A stretch of DNA of 64,000 nt, taken from NCBI RefSeq assembly GCF_002101965.1, contig NZ_LQQA01000029.1:310001-374000 (forward strand), written 5' to 3'. A program made the translations under genes and the position numbers. Below are positions 35,502-43,904 of the stretch, one piece after another (the stretch's first letter is position 1; each line of letters starts with the position of its first letter). The stretch is from Mycolicibacterium wolinskyi. GTDB taxonomy: Bacteria; Actinomycetota; Actinomycetes; Mycobacteriales; Mycobacteriaceae. A model generated the notes under the pieces. That model searched no databases. It saw nothing but the letters and a program-made list of their open reading frames with translations, and was not told the origin of the DNA.

Positions 35502-36298
35502 ACAGTCGACTGAACACCGTGTGGCGGACCCTACTGTTGCTGTTCTGCGGCATTGTCGCGCTCTGGCTCGTCGCGCCGTCGCTCGTCGTGATCCCGCTGA
35601 GCTTCACCGATCGTCCGACGTTCACGTTCCCGCCCGAGGGCTGGTCGACGCAGTGGTACGCCAACTTCTTCTCCGATCCCTCCTGGATGGCAGCCCTGCA
35701 GGCCAGCATCCAGGTCGGCGTGCTGGTCGCCATCGTGGCGACGGTGTGCGGTACCGCAGCGGCCCTCGCGCTGAGTCGTACCCGCTTCTTCGGCCAGCAA
35801 GGCCTCAGGGCGCTCCTGCTGGCGCCGATGTTGGTGCCGGTCATCGTGATCGCGATCGGGCTCTACGCGTTGTTCCTGCGGCTGAACCTGCTCGGTACCA
35901 CCTTCGGATTCGTTGTGGCGCACAGCGTTCTGGCCCTGCCGTTCGTCATCATCCCGGTGATGGCCAGCCTGCAAGGATTCGATCGGCGCCTGGAAGACGC
36001 CGCGGCGATCTGCGGGGCCGGGCGATGGACCGCGTTCCGTACCGTGACCTTGCCGCTCGTGGCGCCCGGAGTGTTGTCCGGGGCGGTGTTCGCATTCGCC
36101 ACCAGCTTCGACGAGGTCGTGCTGTCGCTGTTCATCCAAAGCCCGTACCTGCAGACGTTGCCCGTGCGGATGTACTCGTCGGTGACTCGCGACACCGACC
36201 CGACCATCGCGGCCGCGGCAACGCTCATCCTTGCCCTCACGACCGTCGTCACGGTCCTTGCGAGCATCTATGCGACGAGGAGACGAAATGTCGGATGA
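35498..36298 (+). CDS. ABC transporter permease, PotC-like
   Basis: 266 residues from ATG 35498 (MNSRLNTVWRT); the longer open frame from 35237 lies within the previous gene. PotC-type features: PLSFTDRPTFTFPPEGWSTQWY near the N-terminus and the EAA loop LEDAAAICGAGRWTAFRTVTLPLVAPG in parts. Six membrane segments. Confidence 0.92.
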   Translation: MNSRLNTVWRTLLLLFCGIVALWLVAPSLVVIPLSFTDRPTFTFPPEGWSTQWYANFFSDPSWMAALQASIQVGVLVAIVATVCGTAAALALSRTRFFGQQGLRALLLAPMLVPVIVIAIGLYALFLRLNLLGTTFGFVVAHSVLALPFVIIPVMASLQGFDRRLEDAAAICGAGRWTAFRTVTLPLVAPGVLSGAVFAFATSFDEVVLSLFIQSPYLQTLPVRMYSSVTRDTDPTIAAAATLILALTTVVTVLASIYATRRRNVG

Positions 36299-37421
36299 CC
36301 GCTCACCCCAGGGCGCTTCGATCACCATGCGTAACCTGACGAAGCGTTACGGGGACTTCACCGCGGTGGACTCCATCGATCTGGAGGCCCGCCCGGGAGA
36401 GTTCTTGACCCTGCTGGGGCCCAGTGGCTCCGGTAAGACCACGACGCTGAACATGATCGCGGGATTCGCCGACGTCACGTCGGGGGAGCTACTCATCGAC
36501 GGCCGTGCGGTCACGAATCTCCCGCCGTACAAACGGAATATCGGCATGGTGTTCCAGCACTACGCACTGTTTCCACACATGACGGTGGCGCAGAACGTCG
36601 AATATCCCCTGCGGCAGCGCAAGATCCCCGCGGCCGAGCGGCGCACGCTGGTCGCACAAGCGCTGGAGATGGTCGGCCTCGGCCACCTCGGCAAGCGCAG
36701 GCCCAAGGAGCTGTCGGGCGGTCAACAGCAGCGCGTCGCGCTCGCCAGAGCGATGGTTTACAGCCCCCGTGTGCTGCTGATGGACGAACCGCTCGGCGCC
36801 CTCGACAAGAAGCTGCGTGACTCGTTGCAGCTGGAGATCAAGCGCATCCACTCAGATCTCGGCACGACGTTCGTCTACGTCACCCATGACCAGGACGAGG
36901 CGCTGATCCTCTCGGATCGCATCGCGGTGTTCAACAACGCGCGTATCGAACAAATCGGTTCCCCCACAGAGCTCTACGAGTATCCGAACACCCTGTTCGT
37001 GGCGCAGTTCCTCGGCGAGTCGTCACTGTTCCACGGGGTGTCCGATGGTGGGCGCGAGGCCGACTCCAACGGCCATCACCTCTCCGCGGTCCGTGGCCCC
37101 GAGCACACCCGCGGGGCGGGTGTCGCGGTCGTGGTGCGGCCCGAACGCATCCGTATCGAGCCCGACGGGCCACGGCCTAGCTCGGTCAACGCGGTGCCGG
37201 GCACCGTCGTGCAGCACATCTACCTCGGAAACTCCCGCAAGGTCGAGGTCCGTCTCGATGACGACACGATCGTGCTGGTGCGCGAAAGTGCCGGTGCCAT
37301 CAGCTCGGCCAGTGCCGGCGACCGCATCTGGCTCACCTTCCACCCCGACGATTCCGCGATTCTCGCGTCCGGTGACCCGCAGCCGGCGGCGCCGAAGCAG
37401 GCCGCGACCGCGTCCCTCTGA
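36288..37421 (+). CDS. ABC transporter ATP-binding protein, PotA-like
   Basis: 377 residues from ATG 36288, overlapping the permease by 11 bases. Walker A GPSGSGKTT, Q-loop MVFQHYALFPHMTV, signature LSGGQQQRVALARAM, Walker B VLLMDEPLGALD, H-loop VTHDQDEA. The C-terminal 120 residues form the TOBE/OB regulatory domain (VVRPERIRIEPDG) typical of PotA. Confidence 0.94.
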   Translation: MSDDRSPQGASITMRNLTKRYGDFTAVDSIDLEARPGEFLTLLGPSGSGKTTTLNMIAGFADVTSGELLIDGRAVTNLPPYKRNIGMVFQHYALFPHMTVAQNVEYPLRQRKIPAAERRTLVAQALEMVGLGHLGKRRPKELSGGQQQRVALARAMVYSPRVLLMDEPLGALDKKLRDSLQLEIKRIHSDLGTTFVYVTHDQDEALILSDRIAVFNNARIEQIGSPTELYEYPNTLFVAQFLGESSLFHGVSDGGREADSNGHHLSAVRGPEHTRGAGVAVVVRPERIRIEPDGPRPSSVNAVPGTVVQHIYLGNSRKVEVRLDDDTIVLVRESAGAISSASAGDRIWLTFHPDDSAILASGDPQPAAPKQAATASL

Positions 37422-37451
37422 CGACCACGCATGACGAACAGGAGCACACCC

Positions 37452-38867
37452 ATGCCCACCGGCGGCAGCACAGTCGGCGATCCGACGAAGTTCATCAACG
37501 GCGACGTGTCGTTCTGGTACCGCTCGATCGGCCTGCCGAAGCGGCGACCGGCGCTTCCGGGAGACCAGGAGGCCGACGTCTGCATCGTCGGCGCCGGTCT
37601 GACGGGTCTGTGGACTGCCTACTACCTCAAGCGAGAGCAGCCGGATCTCCGGATCGTCCTGCTGGAGCGCGAATTCGCCGGCTTCGGCGCGTCCGGGCGC
37701 AACGGCGGATGGCTGTCGGCGGAGCTGGCCGGTAGTCGCGACGCCTACGCCTCGACCCATGGCCGCGAGGGCGTCGTCGACCTCATGCGGGCGATGCGCG
37801 GCGCGGTCGACGAGGTCATCTCGGTCGCCAAGGCCGAGGGTATCGACGCCGACATCGCCAAGGACGGGCTTCTGCACGTCGCCCGGACACGCGCACAATT
37901 GGGCCGCCTCTACGAGTCGGTGCGCTATGAACAGCAATGGGGCGCAGCGCCGGAGGATTTCGTCGCGCTGAGCCGCGACGAGATGGACGACCGGATCCGC
38001 GTCGCAGGCGCGTTGGGCGGAATGTTCAGTCCGCACTGCGCACGTGTACAACCCGCGAAGCTGGTGCTCGGTCTGGCCCGGGCCGTGGAAGCGGCCGGCG
38101 TCACGATCTATGAGGGCACCACGGTCACCGGGATCGAGCAGGGCCGCGCAATCACCGACCGTGGTGTCGTGCGTGCGCCGATCGTCCTGCGGTGCTTGGA
38201 AGGTTTCACGGCCACCCTCGAAGGACAGCGCCGTGATTGGCTTCCGATGAACTCGTCGATGATCGTCACCGCACCGCTGACGCCGGAAGCGGCCGACCAG
38301 ATCGGTTGGCGCGGCGCCGAACTGCTCGGCGACTACGCACACGGCTACATGTACGCCCAGCGCACCGCTGACAATCGAATCGCGCTGGGCGGTCGCGGAA
38401 TTCCGTACCGCTTCGGCTCGAAGACCGACACAAATGGGGCCACGCAACAGTGGACCATCAATGCGCTGACCGAGCTCATGCACGACATGTTCCCGGCGAC
38501 GGCGTCGATTCCGATCGTGCACGCCTGGTGTGGTGTTCTCGGCGTGCCGCGAGACTGGACGGCCACCGTCGACCTCGACCCGGTGACCGGTCTGGGAACG
38601 GCAGGCGGCTATGTCGGTAGCGGCTTGACCACGACCAACCTTGCCGGGCGCACACTCGCCGACCTGGTCCTCAAACGCGACACACCCGTGACCCGGCTGC
38701 CGTGGGTCGGGCGCCGAGTGCGCCGGTGGGAGCCGGAGCCACTCAGATGGCTTGGCGTGCAGAGTATGTATGTGCTCTACCGGATGGCCGACCGTCGAGA
38801 AACTGAACGTGACCTGCCCAAGACCAGCCGGATCGCCCGGATCGCCAACATGATCACCGGTCGCTGA
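37452..38867 (+). CDS. FAD-dependent amine/amino-acid oxidoreductase (PuuB/OrdL-like)
   Basis: 471 residues from ATG 37452, selected by GGAG seven bases upstream; the ATG at 37431 lacks one. Rossmann motif VCIVGAGLTGLWTAYYL and the PuuB-like segment FAGFGASGRNGGWLS. C-terminal GGYVGSGLTTTNLAGRTLADLVL completes the FAD domain. It likely oxidises the amine imported by the adjacent transporter, or its gamma-glutamyl or N-acyl form. Confidence 0.9.
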   Translation: MPTGGSTVGDPTKFINGDVSFWYRSIGLPKRRPALPGDQEADVCIVGAGLTGLWTAYYLKREQPDLRIVLLEREFAGFGASGRNGGWLSAELAGSRDAYASTHGREGVVDLMRAMRGAVDEVISVAKAEGIDADIAKDGLLHVARTRAQLGRLYESVRYEQQWGAAPEDFVALSRDEMDDRIRVAGALGGMFSPHCARVQPAKLVLGLARAVEAAGVTIYEGTTVTGIEQGRAITDRGVVRAPIVLRCLEGFTATLEGQRRDWLPMNSSMIVTAPLTPEAADQIGWRGAELLGDYAHGYMYAQRTADNRIALGGRGIPYRFGSKTDTNGATQQWTINALTELMHDMFPATASIPIVHAWCGVLGVPRDWTATVDLDPVTGLGTAGGYVGSGLTTTNLAGRTLADLVLKRDTPVTRLPWVGRRVRRWEPEPLRWLGVQSMYVLYRMADRRETERDLPKTSRIARIANMITGR

Positions 38868-38894
38868 CCACGGCGAGAATACGAGGAGGGAACT

Positions 38895-39251
38895 GTGTCA
38901 GTCGATTTCAGCGTCAGCCTGCGTCATGCCCCCGCGGAAGGGACCGATCTTCCCGCAGCGCAACCCAAGCCGACGAGCAAGAGCAACCAGATGGAGTCGT
39001 CGCTGGACCTGTGGGGCGACGGTGAGACCTCGGTCGGGATCTGGGAGTGTGGGCCGGGCGAATTCACGGCCGACCGCAGCAAGGCGACCGAGGTGTGCCA
39101 CATCGTGTCCGGGCACGGCACCGTCACCGGCGAAGATGGCTCATCCGCTGACATTGGCCCGGGGTCACTGCTGGTCCTACCCCGCGGATGGCGCGGTACG
39201 TGGGTTGTCCACGAGACGATCCGGAAGTCGTTCGTCTTGATCGACGCGTAG
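38895..39251 (+). CDS. Small cupin-domain protein (DUF861 type)
   Basis: 118 residues from GTG with AGGAGGG upstream. One cupin barrel: SVGIWECGPGEFTADRSK, EVCHIVSGHGTVTGEDG, IGPGSLLVLPRGWRGTWVVHE. The EVCHIVSG and RGWRGTW pieces match the DUF861 family found beside amine oxidases such as PuuB homologues. Likely an auxiliary enzyme or ligand-binding protein for the amine pathway. Last gene of the operon. Confidence 0.85.
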   Translation: MSVDFSVSLRHAPAEGTDLPAAQPKPTSKSNQMESSLDLWGDGETSVGIWECGPGEFTADRSKATEVCHIVSGHGTVTGEDGSSADIGPGSLLVLPRGWRGTWVVHETIRKSFVLIDA

Positions 39252-39278
39252 CAAGCGCGTTTTCTGCGACGTCGGGCG

Positions 39279-39851
39279 TCAGGGTCGGGTCAGGTCCTCA
39301 AGCGTGAAGTCCAGTGCGAGAGGCTCTTCCGTTCGTACTCGATCCTCGTCGAGGGATCCGACTCGGTGATAGGCGTCGCCCCGCAGAACGTGGGCGAGGA
39401 ACCGCTCGTCCGGGTCGGTGTCGAGATCGACGATCCAGTAGTGCTCGATGCCGGCCTTCGCGTACTCGTAGGCCTTCATCACCCGGTCAGTTCGACGCGA
39501 ACCGGGTGAAACGATCTCGACTACCAGAACGACGTCTGACGCGTCGATGCGGACCGGATTGCGATCTACCACACTGCGTTTGACCACAACCAAGTCGGGG
39601 TCGCGCACGGTTGGCGGGAAGCGCGCCTCGACCGTAACCTCGACCTCGAGCAGCACCGCCAGCGAAGCAGGCAGCGCCGCCCGGATCACTTGCGCAAGAT
39701 TGAACGACACCACTTGATGTAGCGGACGCGGCCGCGGTGTCATGACGATGCCCCCCTCGACGAGCTCCCAGCGACGCGCCTCGTCCAGCTCAAGCGCATC
39801 CCACTCTTCGAGCGTCACCAGGTCACGCGGAAACTCGGCCAATCCCGCCAC
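39279..39851 (-). CDS. Uma2 family (DUF820) restriction-endonuclease-like protein
   Basis: 190 residues from GTG 39851, chosen for GGAGG six bases upstream; ATG 39866 is the longer option. PD-(D/E)xK fold signs: RDPDLVVVK with the Asp, VVEIVSPGSRRTDRV with the Glu, and KAYEYAKAGIEHYWIVD. Uma2 proteins are numerous in cyanobacteria and actinobacteria and linked to mobile DNA, but their function is unsettled. No partner gene is visible. Confidence 0.85.
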   Translation of the reverse strand: MAGLAEFPRDLVTLEEWDALELDEARRWELVEGGIVMTPRPRPLHQVVSFNLAQVIRAALPASLAVLLEVEVTVEARFPPTVRDPDLVVVKRSVVDRNPVRIDASDVVLVVEIVSPGSRRTDRVMKAYEYAKAGIEHYWIVDLDTDPDERFLAHVLRGDAYHRVGSLDEDRVRTEEPLALDFTLEDLTRP

Positions 39852-39873
39852 CGTGCACCTCCACATCCCTTCA

Positions 39874-39914
39874 GAGCAGGCTACGCCTGCTCACGGCTTC
39901 GCTCGAAACGAAGC
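39874..39914 (-). terminator. Two adjacent hairpins between Uma2 and the kinase gene
   Basis: GAGCAGGC/GCCTGCTC around TAC (39874-39892) and GCTTCG/CGAAGC around seven bases (39896-39914). They follow the minus-strand kinase gene and may end its transcript, though there is no U-run. They could equally be a short palindromic repeat element. Confidence 0.45.
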
Positions 39915-39941
39915 ATCCCAGCTGGCACCGACAAGAAACAC

Positions 39942-40742
39942 CTACCTCCCGCCGGCGCCCTGCCACACCGCGTCGAACGGCGTATTGCCGCTCACCCGCT
40001 CGACGATCCCGGCGGTGGTGAATTCTTTGGCCCGAGACACGGCGTCGCCGACGTCGGTGCCCTTGGCGAGTTCGGCGGTGATGGCAGCCGCGAGTGTGCA
40101 TCCCGCTCCGGCGACGCGTGCGTGGCCGACCTTGGGCGCACGCAGGATTTCGGCGTCGCTGCCGTCGAAGAAGACATCGACGGCGTCGTCGCCGGGGAAC
40201 TCGACTCCGCCTTTCACGACGACGTAACGCGGACCGAGGTCGGCGATGCGTCGAGCGGCTTCGACGAGATCATCGACCGTCGAGATCTCGTCCATACCGG
40301 CCAGCGTGCGAGCCTCGAACAGATTCGGCGTGGTGACGGTCGCGAGCGGCAGGATCTGCCGACGGAGCGCGGTGTCGGTGTCGAGGGCGGCGCCCGGTTC
40401 CTGGCCTTTGCAGATCAGGACGGGGTCCACGACGACGTGCTGCCAGGACTGACCCGCGAGCGCCTGTGCGACGACGTCGATGGTGGCCGGCGTGCCCAAC
40501 ATGCCGATCTTGACGACATCGAGGTCGTAGGCCGATGTCGCCGCTTCGATCTGGTCGGCGATGACCTGCGGGTCGACGGGCACGAACCGATGTCCCCAGT
40601 TCGCCTTGGGATCGAACGACACGATGCACGTCACCGTGCCGACGCCGTACGTACCTAACTGCTGGAACGTCCGCAGGTCAGCTTGGAGTCCGGCACCGCC
40701 GGTCGCTTCGGATCCGGCGATGACATATGCCTGGTCAACCAC
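39942..40742 (-). CDS. PfkB-family hydroxymethylpyrimidine/pyridoxine kinase, ThiD-like
   Basis: 266 residues. N-terminal AGSEATGGAGLQADLRTFQQLGTYG matches ThiD/PdxK (usual AGSDSGGGAGIQAD). DPVLICKGQ, VTPNLFEARTLAG and VVVKGG follow, and GAGCTLAAAITAELAKG carries the anion-hole and Cys of the family (GxGC). It may phosphorylate hydroxymethylpyrimidine or a B6 vitamer. The A-T-G change near the start leaves specificity open. Confidence 0.85.
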   Translation of the reverse strand: MVDQAYVIAGSEATGGAGLQADLRTFQQLGTYGVGTVTCIVSFDPKANWGHRFVPVDPQVIADQIEAATSAYDLDVVKIGMLGTPATIDVVAQALAGQSWQHVVVDPVLICKGQEPGAALDTDTALRRQILPLATVTTPNLFEARTLAGMDEISTVDDLVEAARRIADLGPRYVVVKGGVEFPGDDAVDVFFDGSDAEILRAPKVGHARVAGAGCTLAAAITAELAKGTDVGDAVSRAKEFTTAGIVERVSGNTPFDAVWQGAGGR

Positions 40743-40787
40743 GTCTTCGAGCCTACGACACCGTTCAGCCGAGCCGTGTCGGCAGAG

Positions 40788-41636
40788 CTAGGTGCCCGAC
40801 AAAAAACGCAGCAACAGCGGAATGAGAAGGTCGGGCCGGTCGAGCGGGATGATGTGGCCGCAGTCGGCGATCACGTGCTCGGTGAGATCGTCGGCAAGGG
40901 GCCGCAGTTGACGTGCGAGCGCGTCGCCCACGGGATGTGAACCGATGGCAAGGGTCGGCACGGTCAGACGACTCTTCGCTGTCGCTGCGGCGATCTGGCG
41001 CGCGGTCGTCGGCATCGCGCGGTAGTGGGCGAAGGCGCTGCGGAGCGCGCCACGGCCCGTGTATGCATTCACGAAATGGCGATGGATGTCTGGCGGGACT
41101 CCACGCCCGAGGGTTCCGGCGGACAGAAACCAGCCGATGTAGGACTCTTCGTTGCCGGTCAGGACAGTCTCGGCGAGGTCCGGTGCCTGATGGAAACCGA
41201 ACCACCAGGGTGGCCCGCCGGCCAGGAAGTCCTCGGCGCCGGGCAACGTCCCCAGCACGGATTCCATCACGACGAGCCGCCTGACTCGGCTTGGGCGGCG
41301 CATCGCCAGGAGAAATGCCGGCGACGTGCCCAGATCAATTCCGACGACGTCGGCCTGCGGTTCGCCGAGCGCTTCGAGCAGTCCTTCAGCGTCGGTTGCC
41401 AAGCTGGCGGCGTCGTAGCCGTCGACCGGGTGGGTACTCGCGCCCAACCCCCTAAGGTCAGGGGCGATGACGCGATGATGGCGGGCCAGCGCCGGAATGA
41501 CGTCCGTCCAGAGCCGCCAGGTGTGGGGAAACCCGTGCAGCAATAGGATTGCCGGCCCTTCGCCGACGATCGCCGTGTTGGCGACGATGCCGTTCGTTTC
41601 GATCTGCTGCAAAGGCCACTCAGTGATTGCCGGCAC
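40788..41636 (-). CDS. Alpha/beta hydrolase with aspartate nucleophile (epoxide hydrolase-like)
   Basis: 282 residues from GTG 41636, GGAGGG upstream. Oxyanion motif LLLHGFPHTWRLW, nucleophile elbow VVGIDLGTSPAFL with Asp in place of Ser, and C-terminal VIADCGHIIPLDRP with the catalytic His. This combination fits epoxide hydrolases or haloacid/haloalkane dehalogenases. Divergent from the HxlR regulator, which probably controls it. Confidence 0.88.
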   Translation of the reverse strand: MPAITEWPLQQIETNGIVANTAIVGEGPAILLLHGFPHTWRLWTDVIPALARHHRVIAPDLRGLGASTHPVDGYDAASLATDAEGLLEALGEPQADVVGIDLGTSPAFLLAMRRPSRVRRLVVMESVLGTLPGAEDFLAGGPPWWFGFHQAPDLAETVLTGNEESYIGWFLSAGTLGRGVPPDIHRHFVNAYTGRGALRSAFAHYRAMPTTARQIAAATAKSRLTVPTLAIGSHPVGDALARQLRPLADDLTEHVIADCGHIIPLDRPDLLIPLLLRFLSGT

Positions 41637-41649
41637 CAGCCCTCCATGT

Positions 41650-41674
41650 GGTTACCATTGGTTACCAGATAACC
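41650..41674. promoter_or_regulatory. Candidate HxlR operator with direct and inverted repeats
   Basis: GGTTACC is repeated at a ten-base period (41650-41656, 41660-41666) and followed by TAACC, giving a GGTTA-N5-TAACC dyad. It lies between the divergent hydrolase and hxlR genes, overlapping the expected hydrolase promoter. Confidence 0.5.
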
Positions 41675-41733
41675 GTAAGAAACGAGCGGGCTGCCGAGAA
41701 GACGGCACTTTGACGACAGGTGGTGAGCTTCAG

Positions 41734-42156
41734 GTGACCTCCCCAGCGACCCGGCAGGCGAAGCATGCTCGCGGGGACCTGTTCGATCCCGACTGCCCGA
41801 CGCGCCGCCTGCTCGATCGCATCGGCAGCAAGTGGACGTCAATGGTGATCAAGGTCCTTGCCGATGCCGGTGACGGTGAAGTGAGATTCGCGGACTTACG
41901 GCGCCGAACTCCAGGGGTCTCGCAAAAGATGCTGTCGGTAACCCTGCAGAGCCTGACCCGCGACGGTTTGATCGCACGTCGCGTCGAACCGACCGTTCCG
42001 CCCAAAGTGCATTACCGCCTTACCGATTTGGGGCGCTCCCTCAACGTTCCACTGACCGCGCTGCGGGACTGGGCCGAAGCCCACATGGTCGAGATCGATC
42101 GAGCCAATGCCGTGCAATCAGCCGAGAGCACTCGAGGTGCGAACCGATCGACCTGA
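41734..42156 (+). CDS. HxlR family transcriptional regulator
   Basis: 140 residues from GTG 41734; the open frame to 41497 covers the divergent hydrolase. DCPTRRLLDRIGSKWTSMVIKVLADAG at the N-terminus and FADLRRRTPGVSQKMLSVTLQSLTRDGLIAR are the HxlR winged-helix hallmarks. HxlR proteins respond to aldehydes, quinones or redox state. The usual N-terminal Cys is present (DPDCPTRRLL), so thiol sensing is possible. Confidence 0.9.
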   Translation: MTSPATRQAKHARGDLFDPDCPTRRLLDRIGSKWTSMVIKVLADAGDGEVRFADLRRRTPGVSQKMLSVTLQSLTRDGLIARRVEPTVPPKVHYRLTDLGRSLNVPLTALRDWAEAHMVEIDRANAVQSAESTRGANRST

Positions 42157-42278
42157 TCTGGAACCGAAAGATCGACCCCGGCAAGGTGTTCGACATGACC
42201 CTGCCCCTACCGGAGGCGGCAGACGGCTACCGGGCGATGGACGAACGGCGAGCCGTGAAGGTGCTACTCACCACCTAG
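42141..42278 (+). pseudogene. 3' remnant of a zinc-dependent alcohol dehydrogenase
   Basis: Frame from 42141 to TAG 42276 reads EPIDLIWNRKIDPGKVFD, then the tail MTLPLPEAADGYRAMDERRA ending VKVLLTT. This is the C-terminus of the zinc-type formaldehyde/alcohol dehydrogenases that end in a KIDPGKVFD...GYRAMDERRAIKVLL pattern. No start and no catalytic part remain upstream, where hxlR is encoded in another frame. It records a deletion or insertion that joined hxlR to this tail. Confidence 0.75.
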
Positions 42279-43904
42279 AGCGTCGGTCGGTATGGGCCGC
42301 GGCGGACCGAGCACCTCGTAAACACGTCGGCGCTCGTCTCCGCCGGGACCTTTGACCGAGTAGACGAGTCGGGCGAATCCAGCCCCGGTGTCCCACATAC
42401 TCGGGTGACGGACGTGCACCGCATCGGCGTCGGACAGCGCCGGGTTGCTGACCACGATGTACCGAATTCCGAAATCCCACGGGCGATTCAACGCCGCGGT
42501 GAAGTCGTAGTCACTGGTGACGACGAATTGCTTGGGGCTGTCGGACGCGAGCCAGATGCCCCAGCCGAAGAACGTGTCCATCAGTACCGATCCGTCAGGG
42601 AGGTGCTTGCGGTCGAGAAACTCCGCGAGCAGGCGATCGTCGACGAGTTCTCTGCGATACCACTGTTGTTCGGCCGGGTACTTCTCCGGGTTGAGGAGCG
42701 ACTTGAGCCCGAACTGCAACGGCTGATTGCCGATGTTCTCGTTCAGCATGGACACCGCGGTCACGGGTATCGCGACCACGACCGACAGTGACAGCAATGC
42801 CGCACCGAACCGCAACCCGACGGCGCGCGCCGCACCCCATCCGGTGACCGCGATGACGATCACCATCGGGATCGCCGGGAGGTAATACCGGAACAACCCG
42901 AATGTGGTGCCCGAATAATGGCCCCAGACGGCGAAAGTCAGCACGGAACCGAACACCATCACCGGGACGAGGGCGTCGACCTTCCTGGCCAACACGGCCA
43001 CGAGCGCGGCCAGGCCAACCGCGATGCCGACCAGCGGCTGCATCGCCAGGACCCGCGCGGCGACGAGCCACCCGTCTGCGGTACCGGAATGCGCGGTGCC
43101 ACCGCGCGCCAGCGCCGCCGCTACCTGGCCTTCGTTGCCGTAGCGGGATGACAGTTGGGCGAACAATTCGCCGCTGACGATCCACCCGGTGACGGCCCAG
43201 GTGACGAATGCCACGGCGATGGGGAACATGACGATGAGCACGCTGAGGATCGTCGTCTGGATGCGATCGGCTCGGTCGGCCCGTGTGAAGGCCACCACGG
43301 CGACCAGCACGGCGACACCGACGGCGGCCGGAATCATCTCGTAGCGGGCGAGATAGCCGACCCCCAATGCGATGCCGGCCCAAGCCAAATCGCTCACTCG
43401 TCGCGTATCGAGCCATCGCAGTAGGTATCTGGTGCACCACACGAGGCAGAAAATCTCTGCCGCCTCGCTCATCCCCGATCCGCCGTAGATGACGATGACC
43501 GGGTTGAGGGCGAATCCGCCGACGGCGGCCCAACGCCACCGGCTGGGCAGACCACGGTCGAGGGCGATTCGCCGCACCATCAGCGCCGCGCCGGCCATGA
43601 AGAGCGCGCTCTGAATCACGCCTGCCAGACCATGCGTCTTCAGTTCGGGCCACCAGGGGTGCAACGACACCAGTGGGATCTCCACCAGACTGGGCAGCGG
43701 ATTCCAGACGAATCCGATTGCCGACAGGTGGGGATCTCGACTCATCACGGTGTAACCGGCGTTGGCGACGCGACTCGGTGCGTCCGGGTCGAACAGGTTG
43801 TACCGCACGAGCAGGATCGCGCCGACGGCGAAGTAGATCCCCGACAATGCTGTGAAGATCGCCGCCGCCCGCCAACGCGGTGGCGACGACGTCTGCTCGG
43901 TCAC
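42264..43904 (-). CDS. Polytopic membrane protein, glycosyltransferase-39/ArnT-like, of the exopolysaccharide operon
   Basis: 546 residues from GTG 43904, overlapping the BcsB-like stop as GTGA. About 10-11 membrane segments with an early periplasmic loop (VRYNLFDPDAPSRVANAGYTVMSRDPHL in parts), and a C-terminal soluble domain of about 150 residues (LLAEFLDRKHLPDGSVLMDTFFGWGIW). This resembles GT-C fold, PMT/ArnT-like proteins, which transfer sugars from lipid carriers, though the acidic catalytic pair is not certain. It is the last gene of the operon. Confidence 0.75.
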   Translation of the reverse strand: MTEQTSSPPRWRAAAIFTALSGIYFAVGAILLVRYNLFDPDAPSRVANAGYTVMSRDPHLSAIGFVWNPLPSLVEIPLVSLHPWWPELKTHGLAGVIQSALFMAGAALMVRRIALDRGLPSRWRWAAVGGFALNPVIVIYGGSGMSEAAEIFCLVWCTRYLLRWLDTRRVSDLAWAGIALGVGYLARYEMIPAAVGVAVLVAVVAFTRADRADRIQTTILSVLIVMFPIAVAFVTWAVTGWIVSGELFAQLSSRYGNEGQVAAALARGGTAHSGTADGWLVAARVLAMQPLVGIAVGLAALVAVLARKVDALVPVMVFGSVLTFAVWGHYSGTTFGLFRYYLPAIPMVIVIAVTGWGAARAVGLRFGAALLSLSVVVAIPVTAVSMLNENIGNQPLQFGLKSLLNPEKYPAEQQWYRRELVDDRLLAEFLDRKHLPDGSVLMDTFFGWGIWLASDSPKQFVVTSDYDFTAALNRPWDFGIRYIVVSNPALSDADAVHVRHPSMWDTGAGFARLVYSVKGPGGDERRRVYEVLGPPRPIPTDALGGE

